DNA of 64,000 bases from an uncultured Roseibium sp. (GTDB lineage Bacteria; Pseudomonadota; Alphaproteobacteria; Rhizobiales; Stappiaceae), in assembly GCF_963669205.1 (NCBI RefSeq), contig NZ_OY769915.1, positions 3,198,001 to 3,262,000 on the forward strand. Reading direction: 5' to 3'. The notes under the pieces were generated by a model. That model saw nothing but the letters and a program-made list of their open reading frames with translations, was not told where the DNA came from and made no database searches. The first letter of the stretch is position 1; every line of letters starts with the position of its first letter. Positions 38,468 through 46,720 of this stretch are shown one piece after another. Position numbers and translations under genes: made by a program.

Positions 38468-39796
38468 CTACCGCTCACGCATCGCGTGCGCGATCTGGTC
38501 GGTGACCGGTTTGACCAGATAACTCAGGACAGTTCTATCGCCGGTTTGCAGGAAGGTCTCCACCGGCATTCCCGGGACCAGCGTCTGAGAGCCGAGCTTC
38601 TCCAACTCCTTGTCGTCGATGATGAGTCTGGCAGTGTAAAAACTCAGGCCGGTCCGCTCGTCCTGCGTGAGATCGGCGGCAAGCGTCAGGAGCTTCGCAT
38701 TAAGCTCCGGTGTCGTCCTCTGGTCGAAGCTCGGAAAGCGGATCCGTGCTTCCTGCCCAGGCTGAAGCTGGTCGATATCGACGGGCTGCACCTGCGCTTC
38801 GATGATCAGCTGGTCCTCGCGCGGAACGATCTGCATCACCGTTTCACCCGGTGCGATCACACCGCCGATGGTATGAACGGACAGCTGGTGTACGAAACCG
38901 CTGCGCGGCGCCACGATGTCGACCCTTGTCAGTTCGTCTTCAGCAGCGATTTTCTGTTCTTCCAACTGGGCAATGCGCGAGCGCGCTTCCTGCAATTGTT
39001 CGAGAACTTCGGCCCGGTAGGATTCCTCGATTTGAAGAATCTGGATCTGACGTTCGCTGATGGCTTCCTTTGTTCTGGCAATCTGCGCGATGAGATCGCC
39101 GTATTCGCCGGACAGCCGCGCCTGTTCCCGGCGAAGCGCTGATACGCGGCTCTTGGAAACCAGCTGCTTGTTCAAGAGGCCGTCGAGATCCTCGAGTTCT
39201 TCCTTGATCAACTCGATCTCGGATTCCTTCGCCTCGACCTGAGCCTCAAGGCCCTGGGTCTGCTTGTTGAACTGCCGGATCTGCTCTTCAAGCTGGTTCT
39301 TGCGCCCTTCCTTCGAATTCTGACGCGCTTCCAGCAACAATTGCTGGCCTCGTTCGATGTCGCCCAGGCTCTCGATTCGATCTTCGGGCCAGGCAATCGC
39401 CTTCAACTCGTCCCGCTCGGCTTCCAGTCGCAGTTCCTGCGCGGTCAATTCCTGCAATTGCTTGGTGATCACGGCAAGGTTTGCTCTGGTGACTGTATCG
39501 TCAAGACTAAGCAGGAGGTCGCCGGATGCGACCAGATCACCATCCCGGACCTTGATGTCGCGAACGATGCCGCCTTCCCTGTGCTGAACCTGCTTGATAT
39601 TGCTTTCCACCACAACCGTGCCGGAGGACACCACGGCACCCGAGATCTCGGTGAAGGTCGCCCACCCGCCGATACCAACGACGACGAAGATCGTGACAAA
39701 CAGCGAGAAGAAAAGATGTTTGCGAACCGTCTTGCTGAGCTCCTCGTCCGCCGGATTGGTTGCTGCAGCGTGCTTCATGGAATCTGAGTTTTTCAT
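38468..39796 (-). CDS. HlyD-family type I secretion membrane fusion protein
   Basis: Periplasmic adaptor of a type I secretion system, 442 residues from the ATG at 39796. One membrane segment (about 27-48, HLFFSLFVTIFVVVGIGGWA) is followed by a biotinyl-lipoyl-like part (IKQVQHREGGIVRDIKVRDG). A long coiled coil rich in Glu, Gln and Leu spans about 105-290, and a C-terminal beta-barrel includes DIVAPRSGFVHQLSVHTIGG. The start overlaps the stop of the ABC gene by four bases (ATGA). The outer-membrane TolC partner and the exported substrate are not encoded nearby. Confidence 0.93.
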   Translation of the reverse strand: MKNSDSMKHAAATNPADEELSKTVRKHLFFSLFVTIFVVVGIGGWATFTEISGAVVSSGTVVVESNIKQVQHREGGIVRDIKVRDGDLVASGDLLLSLDDTVTRANLAVITKQLQELTAQELRLEAERDELKAIAWPEDRIESLGDIERGQQLLLEARQNSKEGRKNQLEEQIRQFNKQTQGLEAQVEAKESEIELIKEELEDLDGLLNKQLVSKSRVSALRREQARLSGEYGDLIAQIARTKEAISERQIQILQIEESYRAEVLEQLQEARSRIAQLEEQKIAAEDELTRVDIVAPRSGFVHQLSVHTIGGVIAPGETVMQIVPREDQLIIEAQVQPVDIDQLQPGQEARIRFPSFDQRTTPELNAKLLTLAADLTQDERTGLSFYTARLIIDDKELEKLGSQTLVPGMPVETFLQTGDRTVLSYLVKPVTDQIAHAMRER

Positions 39797-41541
39797 CGGG
39801 CCGCTCCTGCTCCCTGACGCATGGGCTGTACGGGTTGAACAACCTGTTTCAGCACGTCTTCCTTCGGACCGAATCCGGCCATCTTGCCATCCTTGAGGCA
39901 CAGAATCTTGTCGACGGTCGCGATCGCGCTCGGTCTATGGGCAATCACCACGACAATCGAGCCCTTTTCACGCATCGCCTTGATGGCATTGGTCAATGCG
40001 CTTTCGCCGATCGCATCCAGATTGGAGTTCGGTTCGTCGAGCACGACCAGGAACGGATTGTCGTAAAGAGCCCGCGCAAGCGCGAGGCGTTGACGCTGGC
40101 CCGCGGACAAGGAGCGCCCGCTCCGGCCGATGATCGTGTTGTATCCTTCCGGCAGCGCGACAATCATGTCGTGCACATCGGCCAGCTTGGCGGCCTCGAT
40201 GATTTTCTCCGGTGCCGCATCTTCGCGGAAGCGGGCAACGTTTTCCGCGATCGTTCCGTCGAAGAGCTGCAGATCCTGCGGAAGATAGCCGATGAATTCG
40301 CCCCGCTTCTTGCTTTCCCACTGGGAAAGCTCGGCACCATCGAACCGGATGACCCCGCGAAGCGGCGTCGTCACCCCGACAAGGGCCCGCGCAAAGGTCG
40401 ACTTCCCGGACCCTGAGGGGCCGATGACACCAAGTCCGTCGCCGGCCTGGAGATCCAGCGTGACATTCTGCACATAGGGCGTCGTCTCGCCGAACGGTCC
40501 GCAAAAGACCTGTTCGACCGTGATGCCCTTTGACGGTTGCGGCAGATCCATCTTGGGATCCTCTGCCTCGGAGATCTGCAGGATTTCACGCAGGCGGCGC
40601 AGGGCCTGACGGCTGGCAACAAATCCGCGCCACTGGGCGACAGCCTGTTCGATCGGAGCCAGGGCGCGCGATGTCATGATCGACGCGGCAATCATCACGC
40701 CCGGTGTGATTTCCTGTTGGATGGCAAGCCAGGCGCCAACGGCCAGAATGGCGGATTGCAGAATGAAACGGATCGTCTTGATCGCCGTCCCGAAAACTCC
40801 TGTCGTATCCGAAGCCCGGCGCTGTGTTGCCAGATACTCCGTGTTCTGTGCATCCCAGCGGGCGGTCAGGGTGGATTGCATGCCCATCGCGGCAACGACT
40901 TCGGCATTGCGCTGACCGCTTTCTACGACGGCTGTCCTGCGGCCCGATTGGCCGGCCGCATCCTCGGTCGGTCCGCGGGACATGTACTCGTTCACAACAA
41001 TCAGGATCGAGATAATAACTGCGCCGGCCAGCCCGACAACTCCCAGAAGAGGGTGAAACAGGAACACGATACCCAGGTACAGCGGCAGCCAGGGTATGTC
41101 GAAAATGGCAGCCGGACCTGGCCCTGACAGAAACTGGCGGATCGTGTCGAGATCCTGAACCGGCCGCAGGCGCGCGGACTTGCGACCCAGTCGCACCGGA
41201 AGGCTGTTGGAGACCTTGTAGACAATCCCTGAAAGCCTGGCATCCACACGCTGCCCGAGACGGGACAGGATGCGTCCGCGAACCCCTTCCAATATTCCGT
41301 AGAACACGTAAAGAACGATCGCCAGCGAACCGATCACCACAAGTGTGGGAACCGAACCGCTTGCAAGGACGCGGTCATAAATCTGAAGCATGAACACCGG
41401 GCCGGTGAGCATCAGGATGTTGATGACGAAGCTGACGACCGCCACACCCCAGAATGCTGATCGGATGGGCCGGAAAGCAACCGCGACGGGATTTTCCCGA
41501 CGATCACCGGCTTTTGGAGCCCGCTGATTTGATACCGCCAT
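39793..41541 (-). CDS. Type I secretion system permease/ATPase (PrtD-like)
   Basis: ABC exporter of 582 residues. An N-terminal membrane domain with about six helices (about 28-320) is followed by an ATPase domain. There is no N-terminal C39 peptidase-like domain, which fits exporters of RTX proteases and lipases of the PrtD/AprD class. ATPase motifs are Walker A GPSGSGKSTFARAL, signature LSAGQRQRLALARAL, Walker B FLVVLDEPNSNLD and the switch His in VVVIAHRPS. It is the first gene of the pair. Its substrate is unknown: no RTX-type gene is visible in the window. Confidence 0.92.
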   Translation of the reverse strand: MAVSNQRAPKAGDRRENPVAVAFRPIRSAFWGVAVVSFVINILMLTGPVFMLQIYDRVLASGSVPTLVVIGSLAIVLYVFYGILEGVRGRILSRLGQRVDARLSGIVYKVSNSLPVRLGRKSARLRPVQDLDTIRQFLSGPGPAAIFDIPWLPLYLGIVFLFHPLLGVVGLAGAVIISILIVVNEYMSRGPTEDAAGQSGRRTAVVESGQRNAEVVAAMGMQSTLTARWDAQNTEYLATQRRASDTTGVFGTAIKTIRFILQSAILAVGAWLAIQQEITPGVMIAASIMTSRALAPIEQAVAQWRGFVASRQALRRLREILQISEAEDPKMDLPQPSKGITVEQVFCGPFGETTPYVQNVTLDLQAGDGLGVIGPSGSGKSTFARALVGVTTPLRGVIRFDGAELSQWESKKRGEFIGYLPQDLQLFDGTIAENVARFREDAAPEKIIEAAKLADVHDMIVALPEGYNTIIGRSGRSLSAGQRQRLALARALYDNPFLVVLDEPNSNLDAIGESALTNAIKAMREKGSIVVVIAHRPSAIATVDKILCLKDGKMAGFGPKEDVLKQVVQPVQPMRQGAGAAR

Positions 41542-41683
41542 TTAAACCTCTGTCCCGCCTCTCGGCCATGTGCCGTACGATGTTCTGGTCACCACTGTGT
41601 CCTTATGCATCCATTAGACGAATTTGTGTGCCTTTATGGGCCAAAAATACTGGTTTTCCCAAACTCACTCATCGTACTAGCAC

Positions 41684-41700
41684 AAACTGACTTCCAGTTT
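41684..41700. promoter_or_regulatory. Inverted repeat upstream of the type I secretion genes
   Basis: AAACTG-N5-CAGTTT lies about 145 bases before the ABC transporter start, in an AT-richer gap. It may be an operator or part of a promoter. No regulator can be named. Confidence 0.25.
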
Positions 41701-41755
41701 CGTCGTCTATATCACACTTAGGTTCGGACTTTCATGAATTCGCGGTAGAAAACGA

Positions 41756-41783
41756 GAGCCCGGCTCGTATACGAACCGGGCTC
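41756..41783 (-). terminator. Rho-independent terminator of the cox genes
   Basis: A 28-base near-perfect palindrome has outer arms GAGCCCGG / CCGGGCTC and inner TCGTATACGA. On the minus strand GTTTTCT follows. It lies 29 bases past the coxM stop. Confidence 0.8.
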
Positions 41784-41812
41784 ACCAAAGGATGACGTTT
41801 TGTTTGGTGTTG

Positions 41813-42613
41813 TCAGCCTGCTTTCTGGACGGCGCGTTTGGCCATGACGGTGACGAGGTTTGCGCGGTAGGCGGCGGAGCCGTGGAGGTCGTGCAGCATG
41901 GAGCCTGCATCGACCTTGATGCCTGCGACCGCGTCCGGCGACCAGTTCGCCGCCAGCGCCGCTTCCATGCCGTCGACCCGGAAGACGCCATAATGGCCCG
42001 CCCCGGTCACCGCCACCCGCACCGAGCCGTCCCGGTGCCTGGCCACATAGACCCCTGCCATCGCATAGCGCGAGGCCGGGTTCGGGTATTTGGCATACGC
42101 CCCCTTCTCGATCAGCGGGAACGTCACCGACACCACGACCTCGTCCTCGTCCAGCGCCGTGTCGAACATGCCCACGAAGAAGTCTTCCGCTGACAGCGTC
42201 CGCTTGCTCGTCACAACCGTCGCCCCCAGCGCCACAAGCGCCGCCGGATAGTCCGCGGCCGGGTCGTTGTTGGCGATCGAACCCCCGATCGTGCCCATGT
42301 GGCGCACCGCCGGGTCGCCGATACCGCCCGCAAGACCGGCAAGGCTCGGAAGTTTGGAACGTACGAGATCGGACGCGGCAACCTCCGCATGCGTCGTCGC
42401 AGCCCCGATCGACAGGCTGCCATCGCCCTCGCAGATGCCGTTCATCTCCGCAATCTTCGTCACATCCACAAGGTCGCTCGGCGACGCAAGACGCTGCTTC
42501 ATCGTCGGCAGAAGCGTCTGGCCGCCGCCAAGAACCTTGCCGTCCTCCGCCTTCGACATCAGATCCGATGCCTCGGCAACCGAACCGGCGCGGTGATAGG
42601 TTGTTTCATACAT
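41813..42613 (-). CDS. coxM: Molybdenum hydroxylase FAD-binding medium subunit (CoxM-like)
   Basis: FAD-binding electron-transfer subunit of 266 residues in a CO-dehydrogenase/xanthine-oxidase type enzyme. The FAD motifs are visible: GGGQTLLPTMKQRL (about 30-43) and TIGGSIANNDPAADYPAAL (about 107-125). The ATG at 42613 is chosen because GGGGAG stands seven bases upstream and the family starts with MYxTTYH-like sequences. It follows coxL by 72 bases. The order S-L-M differs from the M-S-L order of the classical carboxydotroph cox operon. Physiological substrate unknown. Confidence 0.92.
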   Translation of the reverse strand: MYETTYHRAGSVAEASDLMSKAEDGKVLGGGQTLLPTMKQRLASPSDLVDVTKIAEMNGICEGDGSLSIGAATTHAEVAASDLVRSKLPSLAGLAGGIGDPAVRHMGTIGGSIANNDPAADYPAALVALGATVVTSKRTLSAEDFFVGMFDTALDEDEVVVSVTFPLIEKGAYAKYPNPASRYAMAGVYVARHRDGSVRVAVTGAGHYGVFRVDGMEAALAANWSPDAVAGIKVDAGSMLHDLHGSAAYRANLVTVMAKRAVQKAG

Positions 42614-42685
42614 GACGGGTCTCCCCAAAATCTCACTGTCAGATGACCGGGCAGGCCAACCTGCCCGAAGATGATCTCTTGAACC

Positions 42686-45046
42686 TTATTCGGCCGCCTG
42701 CTTCTCCTGAGACTGGCACAGCTGCCAAACCTTCTCCGGCGTCGCAGGCATCGTCAGATCGTTCGACCCGATCGCATCCGTGATCGCGTTGATCACAGCC
42801 GGCGGCGATCCGATCGCACCGGCCTCCCCGCACCCCTTCATGCCCAAAGGATTGCCCGGGCACAGCGTCTCGTGCGTCGACAGGCTGAACGAGGGAACAT
42901 CGTCCGCACGCGGCATCGTGTAGTCCATGTAGGACGCCGTCAGAAGCTGGCCGCTCTCGTCATAGGCCGCGTTCTCAAGAAGCGCCTGCCCGATCCCCTG
43001 GACAAGACCCCCGTGAACCTGGCCTTCCACGATCATCGGGTTGATCACCTTGCCGAAGTCATCCGCCGCAACGAAGCTCACAATCTCCGTCTTGCCCGTC
43101 TCCGGGTCGACCTCCACCTCGCACACATAGGTGCCCGCCGGGAACGTGAAGTTGGTCGGGTCGTAGAACGCACCCTCCTTCAGACCCGGCTCCATGCCTT
43201 CGGGAAGATTGTGCGCCGTATAGGCCGCAAGCGCCACTTCCGTGAACGACAGCTTCTTGTCCGTGCCCGCGACCTTCAGCTCGCCCTCCTCGATCTGGAT
43301 GTCGCCTTCCGACGCCTCCATCAGATGCGCCGCGATCTTCTTCGCCTTGTCCTCCACCTTGTCCAGCGCCTTCACGATCGCGGACATGCCGACCGCTCCG
43401 GACCGCGACCCGTAGGTCCCCATCCCGAACTGAACCTTGTCCGTATCCCCGTGAACGATCGACACCGCGTCGCTGTCAAGACCGAACCGCTCGCAGATCA
43501 GCTGTGCGAACGTCGTCTCGTGACCCTGGCCATGGCTGTGAGAGCCCGTCAGAACCTCGATCGTCCCCACCGGGTTCACACGTACCTCGGCAGACTCCCA
43601 GAGACCAACACCGGCCCCCAGAGACCCAACAGCCGCCGACGGCGCAATCCCGCACGCCTCGATGTAGCAGGAAAGACCGATCCCGCGCAGCTTGCCGCGG
43701 GACGCCGCCTCCGCCTTGCGCGCCGCAAAGCCCGCATAGTCGGCCGCCGACAGCGCCGCATCCAGCGTCGCGTCATAATCGCCCGCGTCGTAGCACATGA
43801 TCACAGGCGTCTGGTGCGGGAACGCCCGCACGAAGTTCTTGCGCCGGAAGTCCGCAGGCGACAGACCCACCTCCCGCGCCGCCGTCTCCATGATCCGCTC
43901 AACAAGATACGTCGCCTCCGGACGGCCAGCACCCCGGTAGGCATCAACCGGCGTCGTGTTGGTATAGACCGTCTTCACATTCGCGTGGATCGCCGGAATG
44001 TTGTACTGGCCCGACAACAGCGTCGCATAGAGATAGGTCGGAACCGAAGACGAGAACAGCGACATGTACGCGCCCAGATTGGCAACCGTCTTAACACGAA
44101 GACCGACAATCCTGTTGTCCGCATCAAGCGCAAGCTCAGCCTCCGACACGTGGTCGCGCCCATGCGCATCCGTCAGGAACGCTTCCGTCCGGTCCGACAC
44201 CCACTTCACAGGACGGCCAACACGCTTGGACGCCCAAAGACACACCATCTCTTCCGGATAGATGTAGATCTTCGACCCGAAGCCGCCGCCCACATCCGGT
44301 GCAATCACCCGAAGCTTGTGCTCGGGAGCCACGTTGTAGAACGCCGAAAGCACAAGACGCGCCACATGCGGGTTCTGCGAGGTCGTGTAAAGCGTGTGAT
44401 GCTCTTCCGCATCGTCGTAGCTGGCAAGCGCTGCCCGCGGCTCCATCGGGTTCGGAACAAGACGGTTGTTGCGGATCTCCATCTTCGTCACATGCGCCGC
44501 ACCCGCAAACGCCGCATCAACCGCTGCCGCATCCCCGATCTCCCAGTCGTAGATCAGGTTGCCTTCCGCCTCCGGGTGGATCTGAGGCGCACCCGGCGCA
44601 AGCGCGGCAACACCGTCAACAACAGCCGCAAGCTCCTCATAATCGACAACAACCGCATCCGCCGCATCGCGCGCCTGCGCAGCCGTATCGGCGACAACAA
44701 CTGCGACAGCCTGGCCAACATGGCGAACAACCTCCGGCTCAAGCGCCCGCCAGCCGCCCATCTTCATCGGCGTGCCGTCCTTGGAATGGATCATCCAGCC
44801 GCAGATCAGGTTGCCGATCCCGTCACCGACAAGCTGGTCCCCCGTCAGAACCGCATCCACACCCGGCATCGCAAGCGCCGCGCTCGCATCAATCCCCGTC
44901 ACCTTCGCATGCGCATGCGGCGAGCGCACAAACGCCGCGTGACCCATCCCAGGAAGAACCATGTCGTCCGTATACCGGCCCTTGCCCGTTATGAAGCGCT
45001 TGTCTTCCTTGCGAAGCGCACGTGCGCCAATCCCCTCAATCGCCAT
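42686..45046 (-). CDS. coxL: Molybdenum hydroxylase large subunit, CoxL form II type
   Basis: Catalytic molybdopterin-cytosine-dinucleotide subunit of 786 residues. The active-site loop reads AYRGAGR at 369-375, the form II pattern; genuine form I CO dehydrogenases have AYxCSFR with the Cu-bound Cys. Other Mo-site motifs are GQGHETTFAQ and, near the C terminus, GMKGCGEAGAIGSPPA with the catalytic Glu. It may oxidise CO poorly or act on an N-heterocycle or aldehyde; this cannot be settled here. The ATG at 45046 has GGGAGAG upstream. The coding strand is rich in G and T, unlike its neighbours. No coxDEF-type maturation genes are adjacent. Confidence 0.92.
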   Translation of the reverse strand: MAIEGIGARALRKEDKRFITGKGRYTDDMVLPGMGHAAFVRSPHAHAKVTGIDASAALAMPGVDAVLTGDQLVGDGIGNLICGWMIHSKDGTPMKMGGWRALEPEVVRHVGQAVAVVVADTAAQARDAADAVVVDYEELAAVVDGVAALAPGAPQIHPEAEGNLIYDWEIGDAAAVDAAFAGAAHVTKMEIRNNRLVPNPMEPRAALASYDDAEEHHTLYTTSQNPHVARLVLSAFYNVAPEHKLRVIAPDVGGGFGSKIYIYPEEMVCLWASKRVGRPVKWVSDRTEAFLTDAHGRDHVSEAELALDADNRIVGLRVKTVANLGAYMSLFSSSVPTYLYATLLSGQYNIPAIHANVKTVYTNTTPVDAYRGAGRPEATYLVERIMETAAREVGLSPADFRRKNFVRAFPHQTPVIMCYDAGDYDATLDAALSAADYAGFAARKAEAASRGKLRGIGLSCYIEACGIAPSAAVGSLGAGVGLWESAEVRVNPVGTIEVLTGSHSHGQGHETTFAQLICERFGLDSDAVSIVHGDTDKVQFGMGTYGSRSGAVGMSAIVKALDKVEDKAKKIAAHLMEASEGDIQIEEGELKVAGTDKKLSFTEVALAAYTAHNLPEGMEPGLKEGAFYDPTNFTFPAGTYVCEVEVDPETGKTEIVSFVAADDFGKVINPMIVEGQVHGGLVQGIGQALLENAAYDESGQLLTASYMDYTMPRADDVPSFSLSTHETLCPGNPLGMKGCGEAGAIGSPPAVINAITDAIGSNDLTMPATPEKVWQLCQSQEKQAAE

Positions 45047-45179
45047 CTTCTCTCTCCCAAAACCAAAATCCGGAAACGCACACCAGACAAACGCACCCTC
45101 TCCTCAAGAGCCTCGCAAACCGGGCCGTCCCGCCGTCTCAAAAGCGCGGAAAAACCGCACTCAAAACAAACCGAAAACC

Positions 45180-45671
45180 CTACTCGGCAGCCTGCGCCAT
45201 CCCCGCCATCTGGTCCGACGCCGCCTTGATCGCCTTGACGATGTTGTGATAGCCCGTGCACCGGCAGATGTTGCCCTCAAGCTCGTCTCGGATCGTCGCC
45301 TCGTCCAGATTGCCGGCACCGTGACGGTTGATCATGTCAACCGCGCTCATGATCATCCCCGGCGTGCAGAAACCGCACTGAAGACCGTGATGCTCCCGGA
45401 ACGCTGCCTGAACAGGATGAAGCGAAGCCGCAGACCCGATCCCCTCAAGCGTCACAACATCAGACCCATCAGCCTGCGCCGCCAACAACGTGCACGACTT
45501 AACAGCCTTCCCGTCAACATGAACAACACACGCACCGCACTGCGACGTGTCACAACCAACATGCGTCCCGGTCAGACCACGAACATCACGAATAAAAGAA
45601 ACAAGCAACGTCCGGTCCTCAACATCAGCAGAAACAGACTTACCGTTCAAAACCATCGATACCTTCGACAT
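45180..45671 (-). CDS. coxS: Molybdenum hydroxylase iron-sulfur small subunit (CoxS-like)
   Basis: Two [2Fe-2S] clusters pass electrons from the Mo site to FAD. The product has 163 residues. The plant-type ferredoxin motif is CDTSQCGACVVHVDGKAVKSC; the second cluster motif is CGFCTPGMIM with GNICRCTGYHNIVKAI. It lies 133 bases before coxL on the same strand. The coding strand is strongly enriched in G and T here, as in coxL. Confidence 0.94.
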   Translation of the reverse strand: MSKVSMVLNGKSVSADVEDRTLLVSFIRDVRGLTGTHVGCDTSQCGACVVHVDGKAVKSCTLLAAQADGSDVVTLEGIGSAASLHPVQAAFREHHGLQCGFCTPGMIMSAVDMINRHGAGNLDEATIRDELEGNICRCTGYHNIVKAIKAASDQMAGMAQAAE

Positions 45672-45698
45672 AAATTCCTCTCCCTCGTCAAAGCAGCA

Positions 45699-45717
45699 AA
45701 CGCCTCATTACGGCGTT
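45699..45717 (-). terminator. Hairpin between coxG and coxS
   Basis: Perfect 6-bp arms AACGCC / GGCGTT with a 7-base loop. On the minus strand TTTGCTGCTTTG follows, a poor T-run. It may weaken read-through from coxG or be a 5'-UTR element of coxS. Confidence 0.3.
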
Positions 45718-45790
45718 ATTGTTTTCCCAAAACGGTCCTCGCCGATGCCAGGTTGCAAGACCTTCATCAAATCAATCTGTCGCAACGGGG

Positions 45791-46495
45791 TCAACTCGCA
45801 AGAGCCAGTACCAGAATAAGCACGCCCAAGAGCGCCAGCCCCCACACCATCGGCCCACCAAAGGCGCTGCGGCCCGCGGCAACTTCGAGATTTTCCTCAG
45901 CCTTTTGCAGCGTCTCCTCGACAGCATGCTCGGCTTCCTCGATCGCATGAAGCACTTCGCCCGGTGTTTCTTCGATCGCTATTCGCTTGGCTTCTTCCGC
46001 AACCCCGGCATCCAGCTCGTCATCGACGGCTGTGTCATCCGTTTCGGGTTGCGCAGGAGAACCGACCCGTTCGGTAAACTTGGTGAAAAAGTCTTCCGCC
46101 ATCTTTTTCGCAGTCGAATCCACCAGGCGGCTGCCGAGTTGCGCCAGCTTGCCTCCGACCTGGGCCTTTGCTTCGTAGGTGAGCAAGGTTTCCCCGCCTT
46201 CTTCCGACAATTTGACGTCCGCCGAACCCTTGGCAAATCCGGCAACGCCGCCCTTGCCCTCACCGACGATCGTGTAGCTCTCCGGCGCATTGATGTTCTC
46301 GAGCGTCACCTCGCCCTTGAACTTCGCCTTGACCGGTCCGATCTTCGTCGTCACGGCGGCATTCATTTCCGTCTCGGATGTCTTTTCCAGGCTCTCGCAA
46401 CCGGGTATGCAGGCCTTCAGCACTTCCGGATCGTTGAGTGCCTTCCAGACGTCTTCTCTTTTTGCCGGGATCCGGCGGGTGCCGCTCATATCCAT
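45791..46495 (-). CDS. coxG: CoxG-like SRPBCC protein with C-terminal membrane anchor
   Basis: Carbon monoxide dehydrogenase subunit G family, 234 residues. The SRPBCC fold occupies about 1-150, with the family start MSGTRRIPAKREDVWKALND and the motif CIPGCESLEKTSETEM. After an acidic, Ala/Glu-rich linker (about 160-205) a C-terminal hydrophobic helix (VWGLALLGVLILVLALA) would anchor it to the membrane. CoxG is known to recruit CO dehydrogenase to the membrane and, in some bacteria, to bind quinone; whether it does so here is inference. AGGGAG stands eight bases before the ATG at 46495. It precedes coxS by 119 bases. Confidence 0.88.
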   Translation of the reverse strand: MDMSGTRRIPAKREDVWKALNDPEVLKACIPGCESLEKTSETEMNAAVTTKIGPVKAKFKGEVTLENINAPESYTIVGEGKGGVAGFAKGSADVKLSEEGGETLLTYEAKAQVGGKLAQLGSRLVDSTAKKMAEDFFTKFTERVGSPAQPETDDTAVDDELDAGVAEEAKRIAIEETPGEVLHAIEEAEHAVEETLQKAEENLEVAAGRSAFGGPMVWGLALLGVLILVLALAS

Positions 46496-46679
46496 CTTGT
46501 TTCTCCCTCTCAACCCTAGCGCAGCCATGCCGGTTGCCCAACACGCCCCTCCGGAGCGCGCGCAAGGCGTCGTCGGAAGGGCAATGCTATGAGAGCCTGC
46601 ATCGCACCGAATTTCAATCACTTATCGTGGCAAGGGAAGAAAAGGCAGGCTCATTTGCCCACCGCCTGGCACAAACCTC

Positions 46680-46715
46680 TGCAAACGAGCGGAATTCACC
46701 GGTGGTTCGTTTGCA
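46680..46715 (-). terminator. Hairpin after the EAL response regulator gene
   Basis: Perfect 9-bp arms TGCAAACGA / TCGTTTGCA enclose an 18-base loop, five bases past the stop. The T-run on the minus strand is weak; on the plus strand TTTCTTT follows. Confidence 0.5.
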
Positions 46716-46720
46716 TTTCT

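Noticed and set aside
42872..45229. 785-codon open frame on the plus strand across coxL
   Set aside because: Antisense to an unmistakable molybdenum hydroxylase gene; Arg/His-rich composition without motifs. The skew behind it is reported as a finding, but the frame itself is not called a gene.
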